Source: Ophiostoma sp. CBS 140.51 (taxonomy: Eukaryota > Ascomycota > Sordariomycetes > Ophiostomatales > Ophiostomataceae). Taken from it: a DNA stretch of 64,000 bases. The stretch lies in NCBI GenBank assembly GCA_029298735.1, contig JANSLP010000172.1:1-64000 (forward strand). Reading direction: 5' to 3'. A program made the translations under genes and the position numbers. Shown here in pieces: positions 20,478 to 32,200 of this stretch; position 1 is the first letter of the stretch; each line of letters opens with the position of its first letter. The notes below the pieces were generated by a model. The model did no database searches, was not told where the DNA came from, and saw only the letters and a program-made list of their open reading frames with translations.

Positions 20478-23146
20478 TCACTCCTCAACCTCCAGCGACT
20501 CCAGCACACGCATCGCCCGCGAGCCTTGCTGCTCAAAGATGCTCACCATCGCCTCGCAGTCCTCTTTCAACAGTCGCTCGGCCTGGCCGGCGTTGTGGAA
20601 GATGAACTCCTCCACCGTCATCGTCTTCTCTGGCGTGTTCAGGTCCGTGCCCTTCCGCAAAAGACTCTCCAGAATGTCTTCGCCATTCTCCTTGTTGATC
20701 CCAAAGATCGTGTCCACGTCCACGGCAGACCATGATACAGCGCTGCGCAGACCACCCAGTGTGTTGTTCCGCTTTGAGGGAGAATCGGTCCGGACAGGCG
20801 TCGAAACACCATCAGGTGTGGCGACAGTCGGTGGTGGGATCTGCATGGGAGCCAGCGCAATCCGCTTGCCCTTGGCGCTCGTAGTCGCCGGGCGCGACGA
20901 CGGTGGCTGGTTCTCGGCGTCTGATGACTGAGGGGACTGGGAAGGCGAGATTGTAGCCTGCTTGGCCAGTGCAACTGGCGAGCGGTTCTTGTGAGGTGTC
21001 GCAGGCGCAGGCTTGGAGACCGCCGCGGCAACAGGAACAGGGATGGGAATCGGTGTGAGAGCAGGACGCGCCTCTTCCTTCACCCTCTTCGATGTGGGCA
21101 GAGGAGGAAGCGCCTTGTCCTTGTCCGTCTGCGACTTTCTCGTGGCGGTCGGTGCGGGTGCAGCGGCAGCACCCGTGTTGGAAACGTTGCTGCTCTTGCG
21201 CTTCTTCGGCACAGACACCTCGATAGGCATGGCCATGGCGGGGATAGACGGGGGAGGAATTGGCGTGATCTTGGTAGGAACTGTCGCCTGAAGCTGAGCC
21301 TCGATAGCTTGCTCTGCAGCGCTGGACCGGATAGAGGCAGAGGAGCGTGCAGATGCAATTGACTTCTTCGACGGCCGGCCGCGCTTTTTCGCCGGAGGGG
21401 CAACAGGAGGAGTTGGCTCGCATTCAGGTTCATCCTCGAGCTCGGGCTCAGGCTCCTCAATGGCCTCGTGCACAACTGTGTTCGTGCTGCCAACACTCAT
21501 GAAGCTTTCTTCGTGCAGCTCGTCGGGGCCCTCCATCTGCTCAATATCGTCTAATGATAGACGAGGTTGTGATGGCTGACGGGGAGGCAGCGACAGCTTC
21601 TTCGACTTTGTCCGTGCCTTGGTCTTGGGTTTTGCTTCGGGAACAACAACAGGCTCGGGCTCGGGTTCTTCGACCGGCTCCTGGACCTCTGGCTCTGGTT
21701 CGGGGATTGGCTCTGGCTCAACGGCCTCGATCTCAGGCTCGGGCTCAGGAACAACCGGGGCTTCTTTCGCCTTGCGTGTTTGCTTAGACACCTTGCGTGT
21801 GCCCGTCTTCCGGCCCTTCTTAGGGACTTGAATCTCTTGCTGCTGATCCTTCTCAAGTTGCTGCTGCAGCTGCTGATCCATGTCGACGTCGACGTCCATG
21901 TCCTTCTCTAGAGCGCGCAGCTCCGCCTCAATCGCAGACTCATCAGCGTTTCGTGGCGTAGGATCGAACATGGCATAGTCGTTGTTTTCGGCCTGCACCG
22001 AGTTGTTGCTTGCCCTGACGCGTGTCGCCCGCTTCTTTTTGGGTGCTGGTGCCTCGACTGCTTCAGTAGCGGCTGCCGGCTCAATCTCCTCGCTCGTCCG
22101 CTTCTTGCCCCGAGAAGCCTTAGTTGGGGCAGGCGGCTGGGGTTCAGCGATGGTCGTGTCCTTTTCCACAGCAGCAGCTTCTTCGACTGCTGGCTCGGGA
22201 ACAGGTACGGGCTCGTCCTTCTTAGTGCGTGTCTTGCGGCCCTTAGCCGTGGTCGTACCGGTTGCCGTCTTACGGGTTCGTGATGCGGCTGTCTTCCGGC
22301 CACCTTGTGTCACGACCGTCGCGGTTGTGAGGATGCTGTCATCGGGGTCGGCAACAGACTGCGCGTCGGAAGTCACTGTGGCCACGGACTGGACAGAAAG
22401 ACGCGTCGCTTTAGACGTTCTCGCGGTCTTACCGCGCCCCGTCGTCTTTTTTGGTGCTGGGTTCATGCTGGTCAGCGTGAAAAAGGGGCAGTTGGGCGAC
22501 CGTCTCTGGTGCTCATCCATTGGCTTGTCGCCCGCCTCCCAGCCGTCGAGTGCGAGCTGGCAGTATGTACATGTCGTGTTGTCGTCCGACTCCAGCGTCG
22601 GTGTGTACTTCCAGCCGGCCTCGGCCAGCTGCTTGGTCTTGCATTTCCAGCCTTTTTTGCTCTCGTACGGCCAGCGGCCAGCAAATGTCGACTTGCGGGC
22701 GTCCAAGAGGTATGGGAGGCGCGGGTCCTCGTTGACCACATCGCCGAGCTCGAGCTCAATCGCCGCGCAGATGGCCCAACCACAGGATCCCGAGTGCTTC
22801 AGATGCTCCTGAAGCGGGTCATCGTCCTCCTCCCAGCCGTCGAGGTCTTTGTGGCAGAGAAAGCAGCGGACGTTATCGGGGTTGCTCGGTTGCGGGTTGA
22901 AGAAGAAGCCGGCTCGTGCGAGCTGAGAAAATCAGTATGGAGACAACAAACAACAAGAGAGGCAGAATACACGCGTCTACTCACATCAATGGGAGCCGGC
23001 GATTTGTGAGGCCATGTCAGGGCCTTGGGTGCTCTCGACCCAGCGGCGGTTGATGGTCTCCGCTTGGAGATGGGCTGCGGGCCCTGGAAAGAAGAGAGTC
23101 GGTTGTCGAAGATGAAGTATTGCTCGTCGTAGTCGGTCGCGTCCAT
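20478..23146 (-). CDS. BIR1: BIR1, survivin-like chromosomal passenger protein with two BIR domains
   Basis: Exons 23146-22985 and 22922-20478 (62 bp intron, GTGAGT...TTTTCTCAG) encode 868 residues. BIR1 is the fungal survivin; with INCENP/Sli15 and borealin it places Aurora kinase at centromeres and the spindle midzone. Seen: BIR domain 1 (about 16-105), whose zinc ligands lie in CFLC, EHLKH and SGSC; BIR domain 2 (about 130-200) with TCTYC and DEHQRRSPNC; a long disordered middle rich in Lys/Thr and in Pro-Glu-Pro-Glu runs with many KKGRK/KKRA basic patches; and a conserved C-terminal helix (last 50 residues, MTVEEFIFHNAGQAERLLKE...) that in yeasts contacts INCENP. The intron splits BIR 1. 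Many S/T-P sites suggest Cdk control. Divergent from the myosin light chain gene. Confidence 0.93.
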
Positions 23147-25073
23147 CGTGACTAGAGGGTGGGCTGAGAACAGCCGGGCACGAATTGACGAGAAGATTCG
23201 AAGATGGAAAAGACGATGGGAAGAGTCGACAGAAAGACGCGTCGAGAGGAGAGGGATGAGGTGCGTGTCGATTACCGGATTCGCAGATTCATCGGGGTGG
23301 TGTTGTAATGTCGAAAAGTTGTAAAGATCACTGCCGGTAGAGAAAGAAAAAATACGAAAGGTCGAAACAGAAAAGAAGAGACAGTCGACGAGACAGGTTG
23401 AAGCTGTTGAAGTTCGAGAGTTGTCGAATTAGCGCGGCAAGCTTTCAAGCCAGAGGGGTGCGTTTGTGTGTGTATGGCTGCTGGAAGGCGCCGTCTGCTA
23501 GCGGGTTGCAGGCCTGGCAGAGACGGACTCTGATTGGCCCATGCTTTCGTGTTTGTTTACATAGGTGCATAAACCAAATTTTGGTTCTCTCGGTGCACCC
23601 ATGCCAGCCCTGCACAACTACCCCAATTCCAGGTGCACAACATCAATGCAAGGTCGTCTCACAGATTCACATAACTAATGATGACGATTCGTCTTCACAC
23701 AACAGGGAACTGTCTCTGGAACTATGCTGTTTTCGAGAACATCACGAGTTTCGATAAAACACACGGAGTGTTTTGTATGCAATTAAAAGGTATTTCAGCA
23801 CTTTGCACCGTGTCTATGGTTAAATGGGCAAGAGCGATGGACAGAGAGACTCGAAAAACGCGTCCGGTTTCGTTCGTATATATGTGGAAGGCGCGCTGGA
23901 AGCCGCCTCTGGAAGGAACGAGACAGGACTGTGTGTATGACCTCACCTGGGCCATTTCCTCCAGTCCAAGTTCTGCTTCTCAACCGCCACAAATGCCGAA
24001 ACGCTTTTTTCCAATGAGCTGCTCCAATCGACAGATTGCCGTCACCAGGTTGCCTTTCTCTCACCTCTGTGTGCGGATAGGCTAACGGTGCCAGATAAAC
24101 ACAAAGTGGGGTCGTTGCTGTAGCAATGTGGACACGGCCTGAAAGGGGGGCGTCACCGCCTGGACGATAACGCACAGGGCACTCTATCGCCCAGACAGGC
24201 AGAGCGAGGTCTGGAACGGCAAGAGCGACTGGGACGGCCCTTCCTTTTAAGAGTGTGAGCGTTCCTTTCTGTTTCAAGCCCCCGAAGAGCGTGCCTGCCG
24301 TTTCCTGTTTCTGTCCCCCTTTCGCTTTCCCTCCTTCCTTTTAAGCCGTCTGTCTCCCTCTTCCCAATCTTTCCCTTCCACATTATTCTCAAAAACATCA
24401 CCAGTTTCTTTTTACGCCTCAGCTTTGCACGAATCTATTCCACATCGAACCAAACCGACCGTCCTTTTCACGTTCGGCTTTACCCGTTTTCTACACAGCT
24501 TTCAAGCACTAGCACATCAAAACAATGGTGAGTCGCACAAGCGGAACAACTGTCGTTGCCAGTGTAAACAAGAAATAGGGACAGAGAAAGAGCAACAAAA
24601 GGACCAAAAGAACTCCAAAATAGGGGGCCACCTATCGAATTCCGCCCGTCGCTCGCCGAATCACACCAGGAACCAGGACCTGCCCACGCCAAAAACGACG
24701 CCAAAATCGCGCCAAAGGCTCGCCGAAACCCCCTTGTGCACCGCTAAATGGGACCTCCATCAGATGCTACCGCGGACTAAAATCCCAGGGCATTTCGCCC
24801 CTCTTGGGATGTTTTTAGCGTGGGCGGCGTGGCTCCAGTTGCAGTGTGCAAGGGCAGGGAAACGGGCGTTTGTGGTGCCTTTGTGTGTGTTTTTGCGTGC
24901 TGTCGGCGTGGAGACGGCTGTCAACAAATTGCGCCCTCCTTTTCTGCGAACTTCCCATCGTCACCAGCATCGCGACAACCTCAACTCCTGCATCACCATT
25001 GCTCTTCTCCATCTTTTCTATTCCTCCCTTCTTTGCACACCCGCAACGGACAACCACACAAACCACCTTCGCC
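23147..25073. promoter_or_regulatory. Divergent BIR1/myosin light chain promoter region
   Basis: 1.9 kb between start codons. The part after about 24240 is pyrimidine-rich (CTTTCCCTCC-type words), typical of a fungal core promoter and leader for the + strand gene. ATG directly followed by a strong donor (ATG|GTGAGT) occurs at 24525-24533 and may be a first coding exon or a leader intron of the light chain gene. No separate gene seen. Confidence 0.5.
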
Positions 25074-25777
25074 ATGTCTTCTAACCAGTTCGATGCTCAG
25101 GCTTCTACCAACTACAAGGAGGCTTTCTCCCTGTTCGACAAGCGCGGCAATGGCCGTGTCGCCCTCGACAGCCTCGGCGACCTGCTGCGCGCCTGCGGCC
25201 AGAACCCGACCCTGAGCGAGGTGCGCGACCTCGAGAAGAATGTTGGCGGTGACTGTAAGTAGAAGCACCATCCAATCCTGCGTCTGGCCTAGGCTTCACC
25301 TTTGCGAAGAGTTCTGCGAGGGACGGAATGGAACAGCCCACCCTGTTCTTCCGACTCAAGATGCGGCCGCGCAAGGGGTGCTTAAAGAGAACACAACGCT
25401 AACAGTTGCAGTCGACTTCGAGACCTTCCAGCGCATCCTGAACCGCCCCGGCGGCTTCCGCGACCCCGGCGAGCCTGAAGAGTACTGCCGTGGCTTCCAA
25501 GTCTTTGACAAAGACATGACCGGTTACATTGGCGTCGGCCAGCTCAAGTACATCCTGACGAACCTGGGCGAGAAGATGACCGACGAGGAGGTCGACGAGC
25601 TGCTGAAGGCTGTCGACACGAGCTCAGGACAGGTCAACTACACGGGTAAGTCTGGCATTCGTCCGACCTGCGCAGTCTTCGGGACGCATTGGGGACTGAA
25701 TAGAGCCCCGACACACTTCTTATCTGTACCTTGCTAACCTCTTTGCAGACCTTGTCCGGACAATTCTCGCCAACTAA
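25074..25777 (+). CDS. Myosin II essential light chain, Cdc4/Mlc1 type
   Basis: Exons 25074-25254, 25412-25645 and 25749-25777, with introns of 157 and 103 bp, encode 147 residues, against about 141 for fission yeast Cdc4. This EF-hand protein binds IQ motifs of myosins and is needed for the cytokinetic ring and septation. Seen: YKEAFSLFDKRGNGRVALDSLGDLLRACGQNPT (degenerate first EF-hand), GGDFDFETFQRILNRPGGF across the first splice, GFQVFDKDMTGYIGVGQLKYILTNLGEKMTDEE (better preserved hand), and the C-terminus NYTDLVRTILAN. Most loops lack calcium-binding acids, as expected of an essential light chain. Start at MSSNQF is the simplest choice; an alternative uses ATG 24525 spliced to 25089, in frame, giving M-FDAQ. 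Confidence 0.92.
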
Positions 25778-27078
25778 AGTGTTTTGGAGGGCGTTAAGCG
25801 ATAGGTGGCGGGGGACCGTGGGCGCAAAACAAAGGACGCGCACTGCGGGCCACAGGCCACGAGGCGGGGGAGACAAAAGGTCGCTGTTGGGGGCTTGTGT
25901 TGGGGTGCCACGGCATCTAGAGTCTGGCCTTTTCAGCGATAACAAACGAAGAAACGGCGGTCAGATGACGCCGAACTTGGATTATCACGGCCGTCGACGA
26001 AGACGAGGGCATGGATGGATTGCTTTTTCGTACATGAATATAACCTGGGAGCATGGGCTGGACCGGCGTTGATTTGCTTAGGTCGATGCGTTGAATACAT
26101 TTGGATTTTGCTTTACTCTACTCTTCGCCCTCACTTTTCCCCTGCCAATTTCTGTCACTTTTTGATCATTTTGTGTCTCTTTCCTTTTGCCGCGCCGGGA
26201 GGCGTGGGATCGCCATCCCGTAGCCCGCCTTTCGTTTTGACACGCAGTGTCTGCCCCGTGTCACTTTTCGCCTACGTCGAGCTCGCACTACTTTTTTTTT
26301 CTTCGCATAATCCGATATGTTTTGACACGTTGGTTTTCCTCACTGCTGTCGATAGCTGGTCGCACCTTCCATTGTGCCGTCCTCGATGGACAAACTTGAC
26401 GGCGCAGGCATCTCACCATCTGCACCTGCCAACGCAACATTCCATCGTCCCCGCATTGCGCTAAAGCGGCAGCTACGCCCCTCACCTGCAGCTGCCGTTT
26501 TAGTTGTCTGCGTTCACCTCTGTTTTGTCCTTGCCTTTCCCCTCCTTCTGTGTCTCCTGCTCCTCCCCATATTCCCTCTCCCGCTCTACCTCTCAACTCT
26601 TCTCTTTGTCTTCTTATCCCCCCGACCCTGCATCCATCTGTGAAGCTGTCAATTGTTAGCCAACCCCACCACAGGTCCTAACGAAAGTACCTTCACGCTG
26701 GCTTCCTACACTCCCGTCCCTTCCTCCCCCCACAGCCCCGACCGCAGCCCAAGTGCCTCACCGAGACCTCAATCACCGCGACTTCGTTCTCCATCGCCGT
26801 CCAAGAGAAGCTCCAGACGCTTCCATCTCGTCGCTGCTCTTGTTGTCCTCGCCCTCTTTGTCATCTACGTCGCCACGCTGGCCACCCGTGTGCTTCCCCG
26901 GCTGTCTTTCGCCGTCTTCCGCGGTTCGACTCAGCCAAAGATTCCGTTTTTGACACAGCTCAAGGACCAGCAACAAAACTACCACCCAATCTCGTCACAG
27001 CAAGTGTACTCTTTCTCGACATCCCACCCGACCTACGCAACCTACAAGCCCATCTTCACGAACCCCTCGGTCGAAAGT
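25778..27078. other. Spacer with an ATG-less open frame before the M3 peptidase
   Basis: The light chain's 3' region, then a pyrimidine-rich leader. From about 26653 to 27078 the frame of the M3 peptidase stays open for 142 codons with strong C-ending codon bias and encodes a Ser/Pro/Arg-rich head, a hydrophobic helix (HLVAALVVLALFVIYVATLA) and more sequence, yet holds no ATG. A good acceptor (CCACCACAG, ending 26674) lies at its start. A separate ATG-initiated frame at 26386-26643 could be an upstream exon, but I see no strong donor in it. Confidence 0.5.
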
Positions 27079-29241
27079 ATGGCCGACAAGTACAAGAACC
27101 CGCCCCAGGCCCCGCCGACCTTTAAGGGCACCAAGGAGAGCATTCTGGCCGACGCCAAGGCCATCTGCGACCGCACCCGTGCCATCCTCGACAAGGTCGT
27201 TGCCGACGTTCCCCCCGTCTCCGACGCCAGCAAGACCACCTTCGACACGGTCCTCGGCCCCCAGATTGAAGACGAGAACGATGTGTCGCTTACCGCTCAC
27301 ATCCTCGGCTTCTACCAGTATGTGTCGGCCGACAGCGACCTGCGCGACGCCAGCACTGAGGCCACGCGCCTGATGGACGAGTTTGGCATTGAGTGTAATA
27401 TGCGTGAGGACGTCTTCAAGGTCGTCGACGCCACGGTGCAGACCTACGGCGGCAAGGACGCTCTCGAGGCGACGGGTGGTACGGTCGGTGGTGCGGTCAC
27501 GCCGCTGAACCCGGAGAGCGCTCGCCTTCTTGTCCGTGAGCATAAGGGCTACATCAAGAACGGCTTGGGCCTTCCCGCTGGCCCTCAGCGTGACCGCTTC
27601 AAGGAGATCAAGAAGCGGCTGAGCCAGATCCAGATTGACTTCCAAAAGAACCTCAACGAGGAGAACGGCGGTATCTGGTTCACCCGTGAGGAGCTTGACG
27701 GTGTGCCGGCCGACCTTCTTGATGGCCTCGACAAGGGCGAGGAGGGTAGTGAGAATGCTGGAAAGGTCCGTCTGTCGTTCAAGTACCCGGACCTGTTCCC
27801 TGCTCTCAAGTTCGCCAAGAACCCGGTCACACGCCGCCGCATCTTTGTTGATAACGAGAACAAGTGCAACGCCAATGTTGACCTGTTCCACGAGGCTGTC
27901 CTTCTGCGCGACGAGGCTGCCCGCATGCTCGGCTACCCCAACCACGCCGCCCTCCGCCTCGAGGACAAGATGGCCAAGGACGTCAAGACTGTTGACGACT
28001 TCTTGGGCGACCTGCGCACCAAGTTGGCTGCCGGTGGTGTCAAGGAGATTGACCACCTGCTGGCCCTCAAGAAGTCCGACACCACCGAGCTGGGCCTGCC
28101 GTTCGATGGCAACTACTACCTCTGGGACCACCGCTACTATGATCGCCTCATGATTGAGAAGGAGTTCAGCATCGATGAGAACGAGATTGCCGAGTACTTC
28201 CCTCTGCGTACCACGGTCGCCGGTATGCTCAAGATCTTTGAGGAGTTGTTTGGTTTTGTCTTTGTTGAGCTGGGCCCTGAGGAGCGTGCCCGCATCAGCC
28301 CCACTGGCCGCGCCGAGGACATTGTCTGGCACGAGGATGTCATTGTCTTCAGTGTCTGGGACGACAAGTCGGAGGGCGAGGGCTTCGTCGGCTACCTGTA
28401 CCTGGACCTTCACCCGCGCCAGGGCAAGTACGGCCACGCGGCCAACTTCAACATGCAGCCTGGCTACAAGCAGTCCAACGGCACTCGTCGCTACCCTGCC
28501 ACGGCCCTGGTGTGCAACTTCAGCAAGCCCACGCCCACCAAGCCGTCACTTCTCAAGCACGACGAGGTCGTCACCCTGTTCCACGAGCTGGGCCATGGTA
28601 TACACGACTTGGCTGGCCGTACCCAGTTCTCCCGCTTCCACGGCACCTCAACCGTGCGCGACTTTGTCGAGGCACCCAGCCAAATGCTCGAGAACTGGTG
28701 CTGGAGCCCGCCGCAGATCAAGGCTCTGAGCAGCCACTACGAGTCGGGCAAGCCCATTCCCGACAGCCTGGTCGAGAAGCTTGTGGCCACCAAGCACGTC
28801 AACGACGCCCTCTTCAACCTGCGCCAGCTACACTTTGGCATCTTTGACATGACTGTGCACGCTCCCGAGTCGCACGCTACCCTCGAGGCCATGGACATTA
28901 GCAGCGTGTACAACGACCAGCGCGCCCAGATCTCGGGCATCAAGGGTCCCGAGGCCGAGGGCCAGCCCAGCACGTGGGGCAACGGCCAAGCTTGCTTCGG
29001 CCACCTGATCGGTGGCTACGACGCTGGCTACTATGGCTACCTGTACTCTCAGGTGTACTCCACGGACATGTTCTACACAGTCTTCAAGGCAAACCCAATG
29101 AACGGCACTGAGGGTCGGCGGTACCGCCACACGGTGCTGGAGCGGGGTGGTTCGCAGGACGAGATGAAGACGCTGGAGCAGTTCCTGGGCCGCAAGCCCA
29201 ACGGCGAAGCCTTTTATAGAGACTTGGGCATTACGGCGTGA
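27079..29241 (+). CDS. M3 family zinc metallopeptidase, thimet oligopeptidase/saccharolysin type
   Basis: From the ATG at 27079 (MADKYKNPPQAPP) to the stop there are 720 residues, close to yeast Prd1 (712). It cleaves short peptides, probably in cytosol, vacuole lumen or intermembrane space. The catalytic motif HELGH is at residues 502-506 with the third zinc ligand E531 in FVEAPSQMLENW; the family hallmark FHGTSTVRDFVEAPSQ is intact, as are GGYDAGYYGYLYSQVYSTDMF and the C-terminal EQFLGRKPNGEAF. No intron. The same frame continues upstream for 142 codons with coding-like composition and a transmembrane helix, so a longer membrane-anchored form is likely in addition to, or instead of, this one. 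The start is therefore the uncertain part; the function is not. Confidence 0.88.
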   Translation: MADKYKNPPQAPPTFKGTKESILADAKAICDRTRAILDKVVADVPPVSDASKTTFDTVLGPQIEDENDVSLTAHILGFYQYVSADSDLRDASTEATRLMDEFGIECNMREDVFKVVDATVQTYGGKDALEATGGTVGGAVTPLNPESARLLVREHKGYIKNGLGLPAGPQRDRFKEIKKRLSQIQIDFQKNLNEENGGIWFTREELDGVPADLLDGLDKGEEGSENAGKVRLSFKYPDLFPALKFAKNPVTRRRIFVDNENKCNANVDLFHEAVLLRDEAARMLGYPNHAALRLEDKMAKDVKTVDDFLGDLRTKLAAGGVKEIDHLLALKKSDTTELGLPFDGNYYLWDHRYYDRLMIEKEFSIDENEIAEYFPLRTTVAGMLKIFEELFGFVFVELGPEERARISPTGRAEDIVWHEDVIVFSVWDDKSEGEGFVGYLYLDLHPRQGKYGHAANFNMQPGYKQSNGTRRYPATALVCNFSKPTPTKPSLLKHDEVVTLFHELGHGIHDLAGRTQFSRFHGTSTVRDFVEAPSQMLENWCWSPPQIKALSSHYESGKPIPDSLVEKLVATKHVNDALFNLRQLHFGIFDMTVHAPESHATLEAMDISSVYNDQRAQISGIKGPEAEGQPSTWGNGQACFGHLIGGYDAGYYGYLYSQVYSTDMFYTVFKANPMNGTEGRRYRHTVLERGGSQDEMKTLEQFLGRKPNGEAFYRDLGITA

Positions 29242-32200
29242 CTAGATGAACGGTCATCCAAGCTATGAGTTCACGTCGCTCTCCCTCTCTGTCTGTCTCC
29301 CTTTCGGCCTTTGCCGTTATTCTCCAGAATCTTGCATCTCCCAGGAGTGTCCGTCCTCAAGTAGATTATAGCAGATATCTGGAGTAGCATTTGTCATTTG
29401 GAATTACGGCCCATAGTCTCAATCAAAAGAATTTGCCCTCCTCTAAAATAGCCTCATGTTTCTTGTCCGCCGTTCACGGTTATATGATTTGATCTCGTTG
29501 ATTTGTCTTGTTCGGTTATTAGGCGTAGCCTCGCCGTTTATTTTGTTGGGCAGCGGCCTCGATTTCACTGGCGGTGGCCTGTGGCGAAAGGGCTACACGT
29601 GGGGTATCATCTGGAGCATCTGGAGAAAATCCGCACAGTGAAGCAACTGTAGACATCATGGATTCTCGTTCTCGGGGTCCATATTCAGTCCACAGCCTTA
29701 GAATTAAGCTTTTGTCGCTTACCGTGAGATAATTTGCTAAACTGCCATTATCAGCGTAGTCCCTGGGCCGCGTCATAAGGCTGTCAAGTCCCCGCGGAAC
29801 CATCTTCGGGGAGGATCGTCTTGACAGTGAGGAAGCAACATCATGGAAGCCATGACAGATCATCAATTTGATGTAGCAAATCTCCATATTGAAGCTTTTC
29901 GATCTGCTCAACACTATTGTTCCCTCCACGTTTTTTCCCCCAACAGTGTGTCCACGACGGCTCTTGTTCATCTTCTGGACTCCGCATCTGTCCTCGTATG
30001 ACAGATGGCGTAAAAGAGATCTGCAGGATAGGCCACATATCATACTTTCAAATATATGATCCTTTTGACCCTTTCTTATACCTCTCACCTTGTGTTTTGT
30101 CTGCAATTTGTCACCCTTTAGGATCGACCAGTATAAAACAATGCATCCTACTACGATCACCAAGCAACCCAATAGCATTTGGCATCTACCCCAACAAGAA
30201 TACCAAGGATAGATGGATGGGCACCAGGATTAAACATCACAACACCGGCCTCATTCGAAGCCACGAACAAACCCGCACGCCGGTCATCTCGAGTTTGGGC
30301 CTCCTGAAGCTGGTCGAAGCCTCTTGATACCTCGTTTGGGCGCGTCCGACGTTCTTCATATCCCTTCCGTGTACGTCAACTTAGTAAGGAAAAAAGGTCC
30401 AAGATGGAACAGCTTAATACGACTGGGTGGAAAGAATGGAGCGTTCCTTTTCTCTGATTTTTTTTTCTGGATTCGATCTGTACTCGCTGCTGTTTTGTTC
30501 TGACCTTGGTCTTGGCTCCGGTTTGGGTCGGTTTTGTCTGCCACTATTTTCTGTTTTTGACTTCTCCGGACATGCGGTGGCAGACGGACGAGACGGTTTC
30601 AGTGATCGCCGGGTAGTTCAGGTGACGTAGGACGGTCGATGCGGGGCGGAGCGGATTCGTTGTAGCGGCATTTTTCTTACGGCGTCTGCGGCATTTGACT
30701 GTGATGACTCTGTATACTGTTGTGCGGAATTAATCCACTGTTTATTTTAGCAACTTGCCGTGGCGACGAATAAGCTGTCAAGATGCGTTGCACTAAGATG
30801 TCGAAGCAAGCATGAAAACGAACAGCGATTTTGTGCCGCAAGCAGCTTTTTGCACAGTACCAAGGAGGCAGCCCCATAGGACTTAGTAAGTTGACTATTC
30901 CTTTGCGAGGCAACAAATTCAAAACTACGTACGGTGACCACCAGAGCGAGCACGAATTATTGGTCGTTTAAAGTGGACAATGTTGCTTCATCGCATACAC
31001 AAAAGCCTTCATCTATATACTTCGTATTATCCTTTTGCCTCTGTATATCCGTCTTGGCCTCCGCATTGAAATGTCATCACATCGTTTTCGGTATTGCCGT
31101 GACATAAAATTTCCACTCCTTGCGAAGCGACAAGTTCCATTGCCAAGGTTTTTGGGGGATCGCAACTTATGCTGAATAGGCATTCTAGTCCCTGGCTCAG
31201 TGCCCAGGCAACAACTGTCTGTATTGTTTTCCCTGTCCTAAATGACAGCCAAAACAACAGTCAACCTGCTTCGACACTATATTGACGGGTGTCGCCGAAC
31301 ATTATATCGACAAAATCTATTGTAAACGGCGAAATGAAACTTTCCAATGGCATCTATCTGTGGGGATGAGGCGACGTCTAAGCCGACGTCAATGAGAAAT
31401 GGCAGTCTGATTATACTGCCGAGAACGCCAGATTTTCAATTAAGCGAGTGCCCATAGAATGCCATGCAATGCCCAGTAAGGCGAGAGGCATTTAAACAAA
31501 ATCGTCATAACGATATTGAGTAAACGATAAAGGTCAACAAGGTGTATTGACATCAAGTTCGAGAACGAACACGCGTAATATCATATGTATCATGAACCCA
31601 ACGATGGCCACCAGGTGAGTGCACCAACGCATTGGATCACTACACACCAGCACTGAATCTTTTGGTTCAAGCCTGACTTTGAATTTTGTCCTATGGTATA
31701 CTTACTGACCGTTGGACCTACCTCTCATTATATCTCGTCGCACTGTTCAAACGGCCTGACATTCTGTCATCTTTGCCGGAGTTGGAAATTATGTGCGCAA
31801 TCAAATCAACATGTATCTCGTTCCGACCGTATTGCCATCCATCGTTGAAAAAGTGTTAGAGTTTTCTCGTGTATGACCATCACGTCCAGGTCATCGGGGT
31901 GTGTGTTTCTCTTACGGGTGTTTCTCTATAATTTGACGCCTTGACTTGGTGCCTCGACTTGACTTGACACCCTCGCTCAGATCGCCCTATCGGCATCCGT
32001 CTCGCGTTAACCCTCCATAGCATTATCGTGCGTCAGGAGCAGATGCCGAGAGATGTAAAAGACGTACTGGCGAAACCACGAAGTTGAGAAACAACGAAGG
32101 ACGCGCCAGCGAGCTGGCGAGCTGGCGAAGCAGCCAACAGCGAGGAAGAACGAAGAGCGAGAACGACCTTGACGAGCTCAGGTACAGGAAGCTCGGACAA

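Noticed and set aside
26995..28437. 480-codon open frame on - strand
   Set aside because: Antisense shadow of the M3 peptidase; no motifs, and the + strand has the complete catalytic signature.
31594..31621. Exon-like ATG ... CCAG|GTGAGT
   Set aside because: No acceptor with a following coding-like exon was found within 500 bp.
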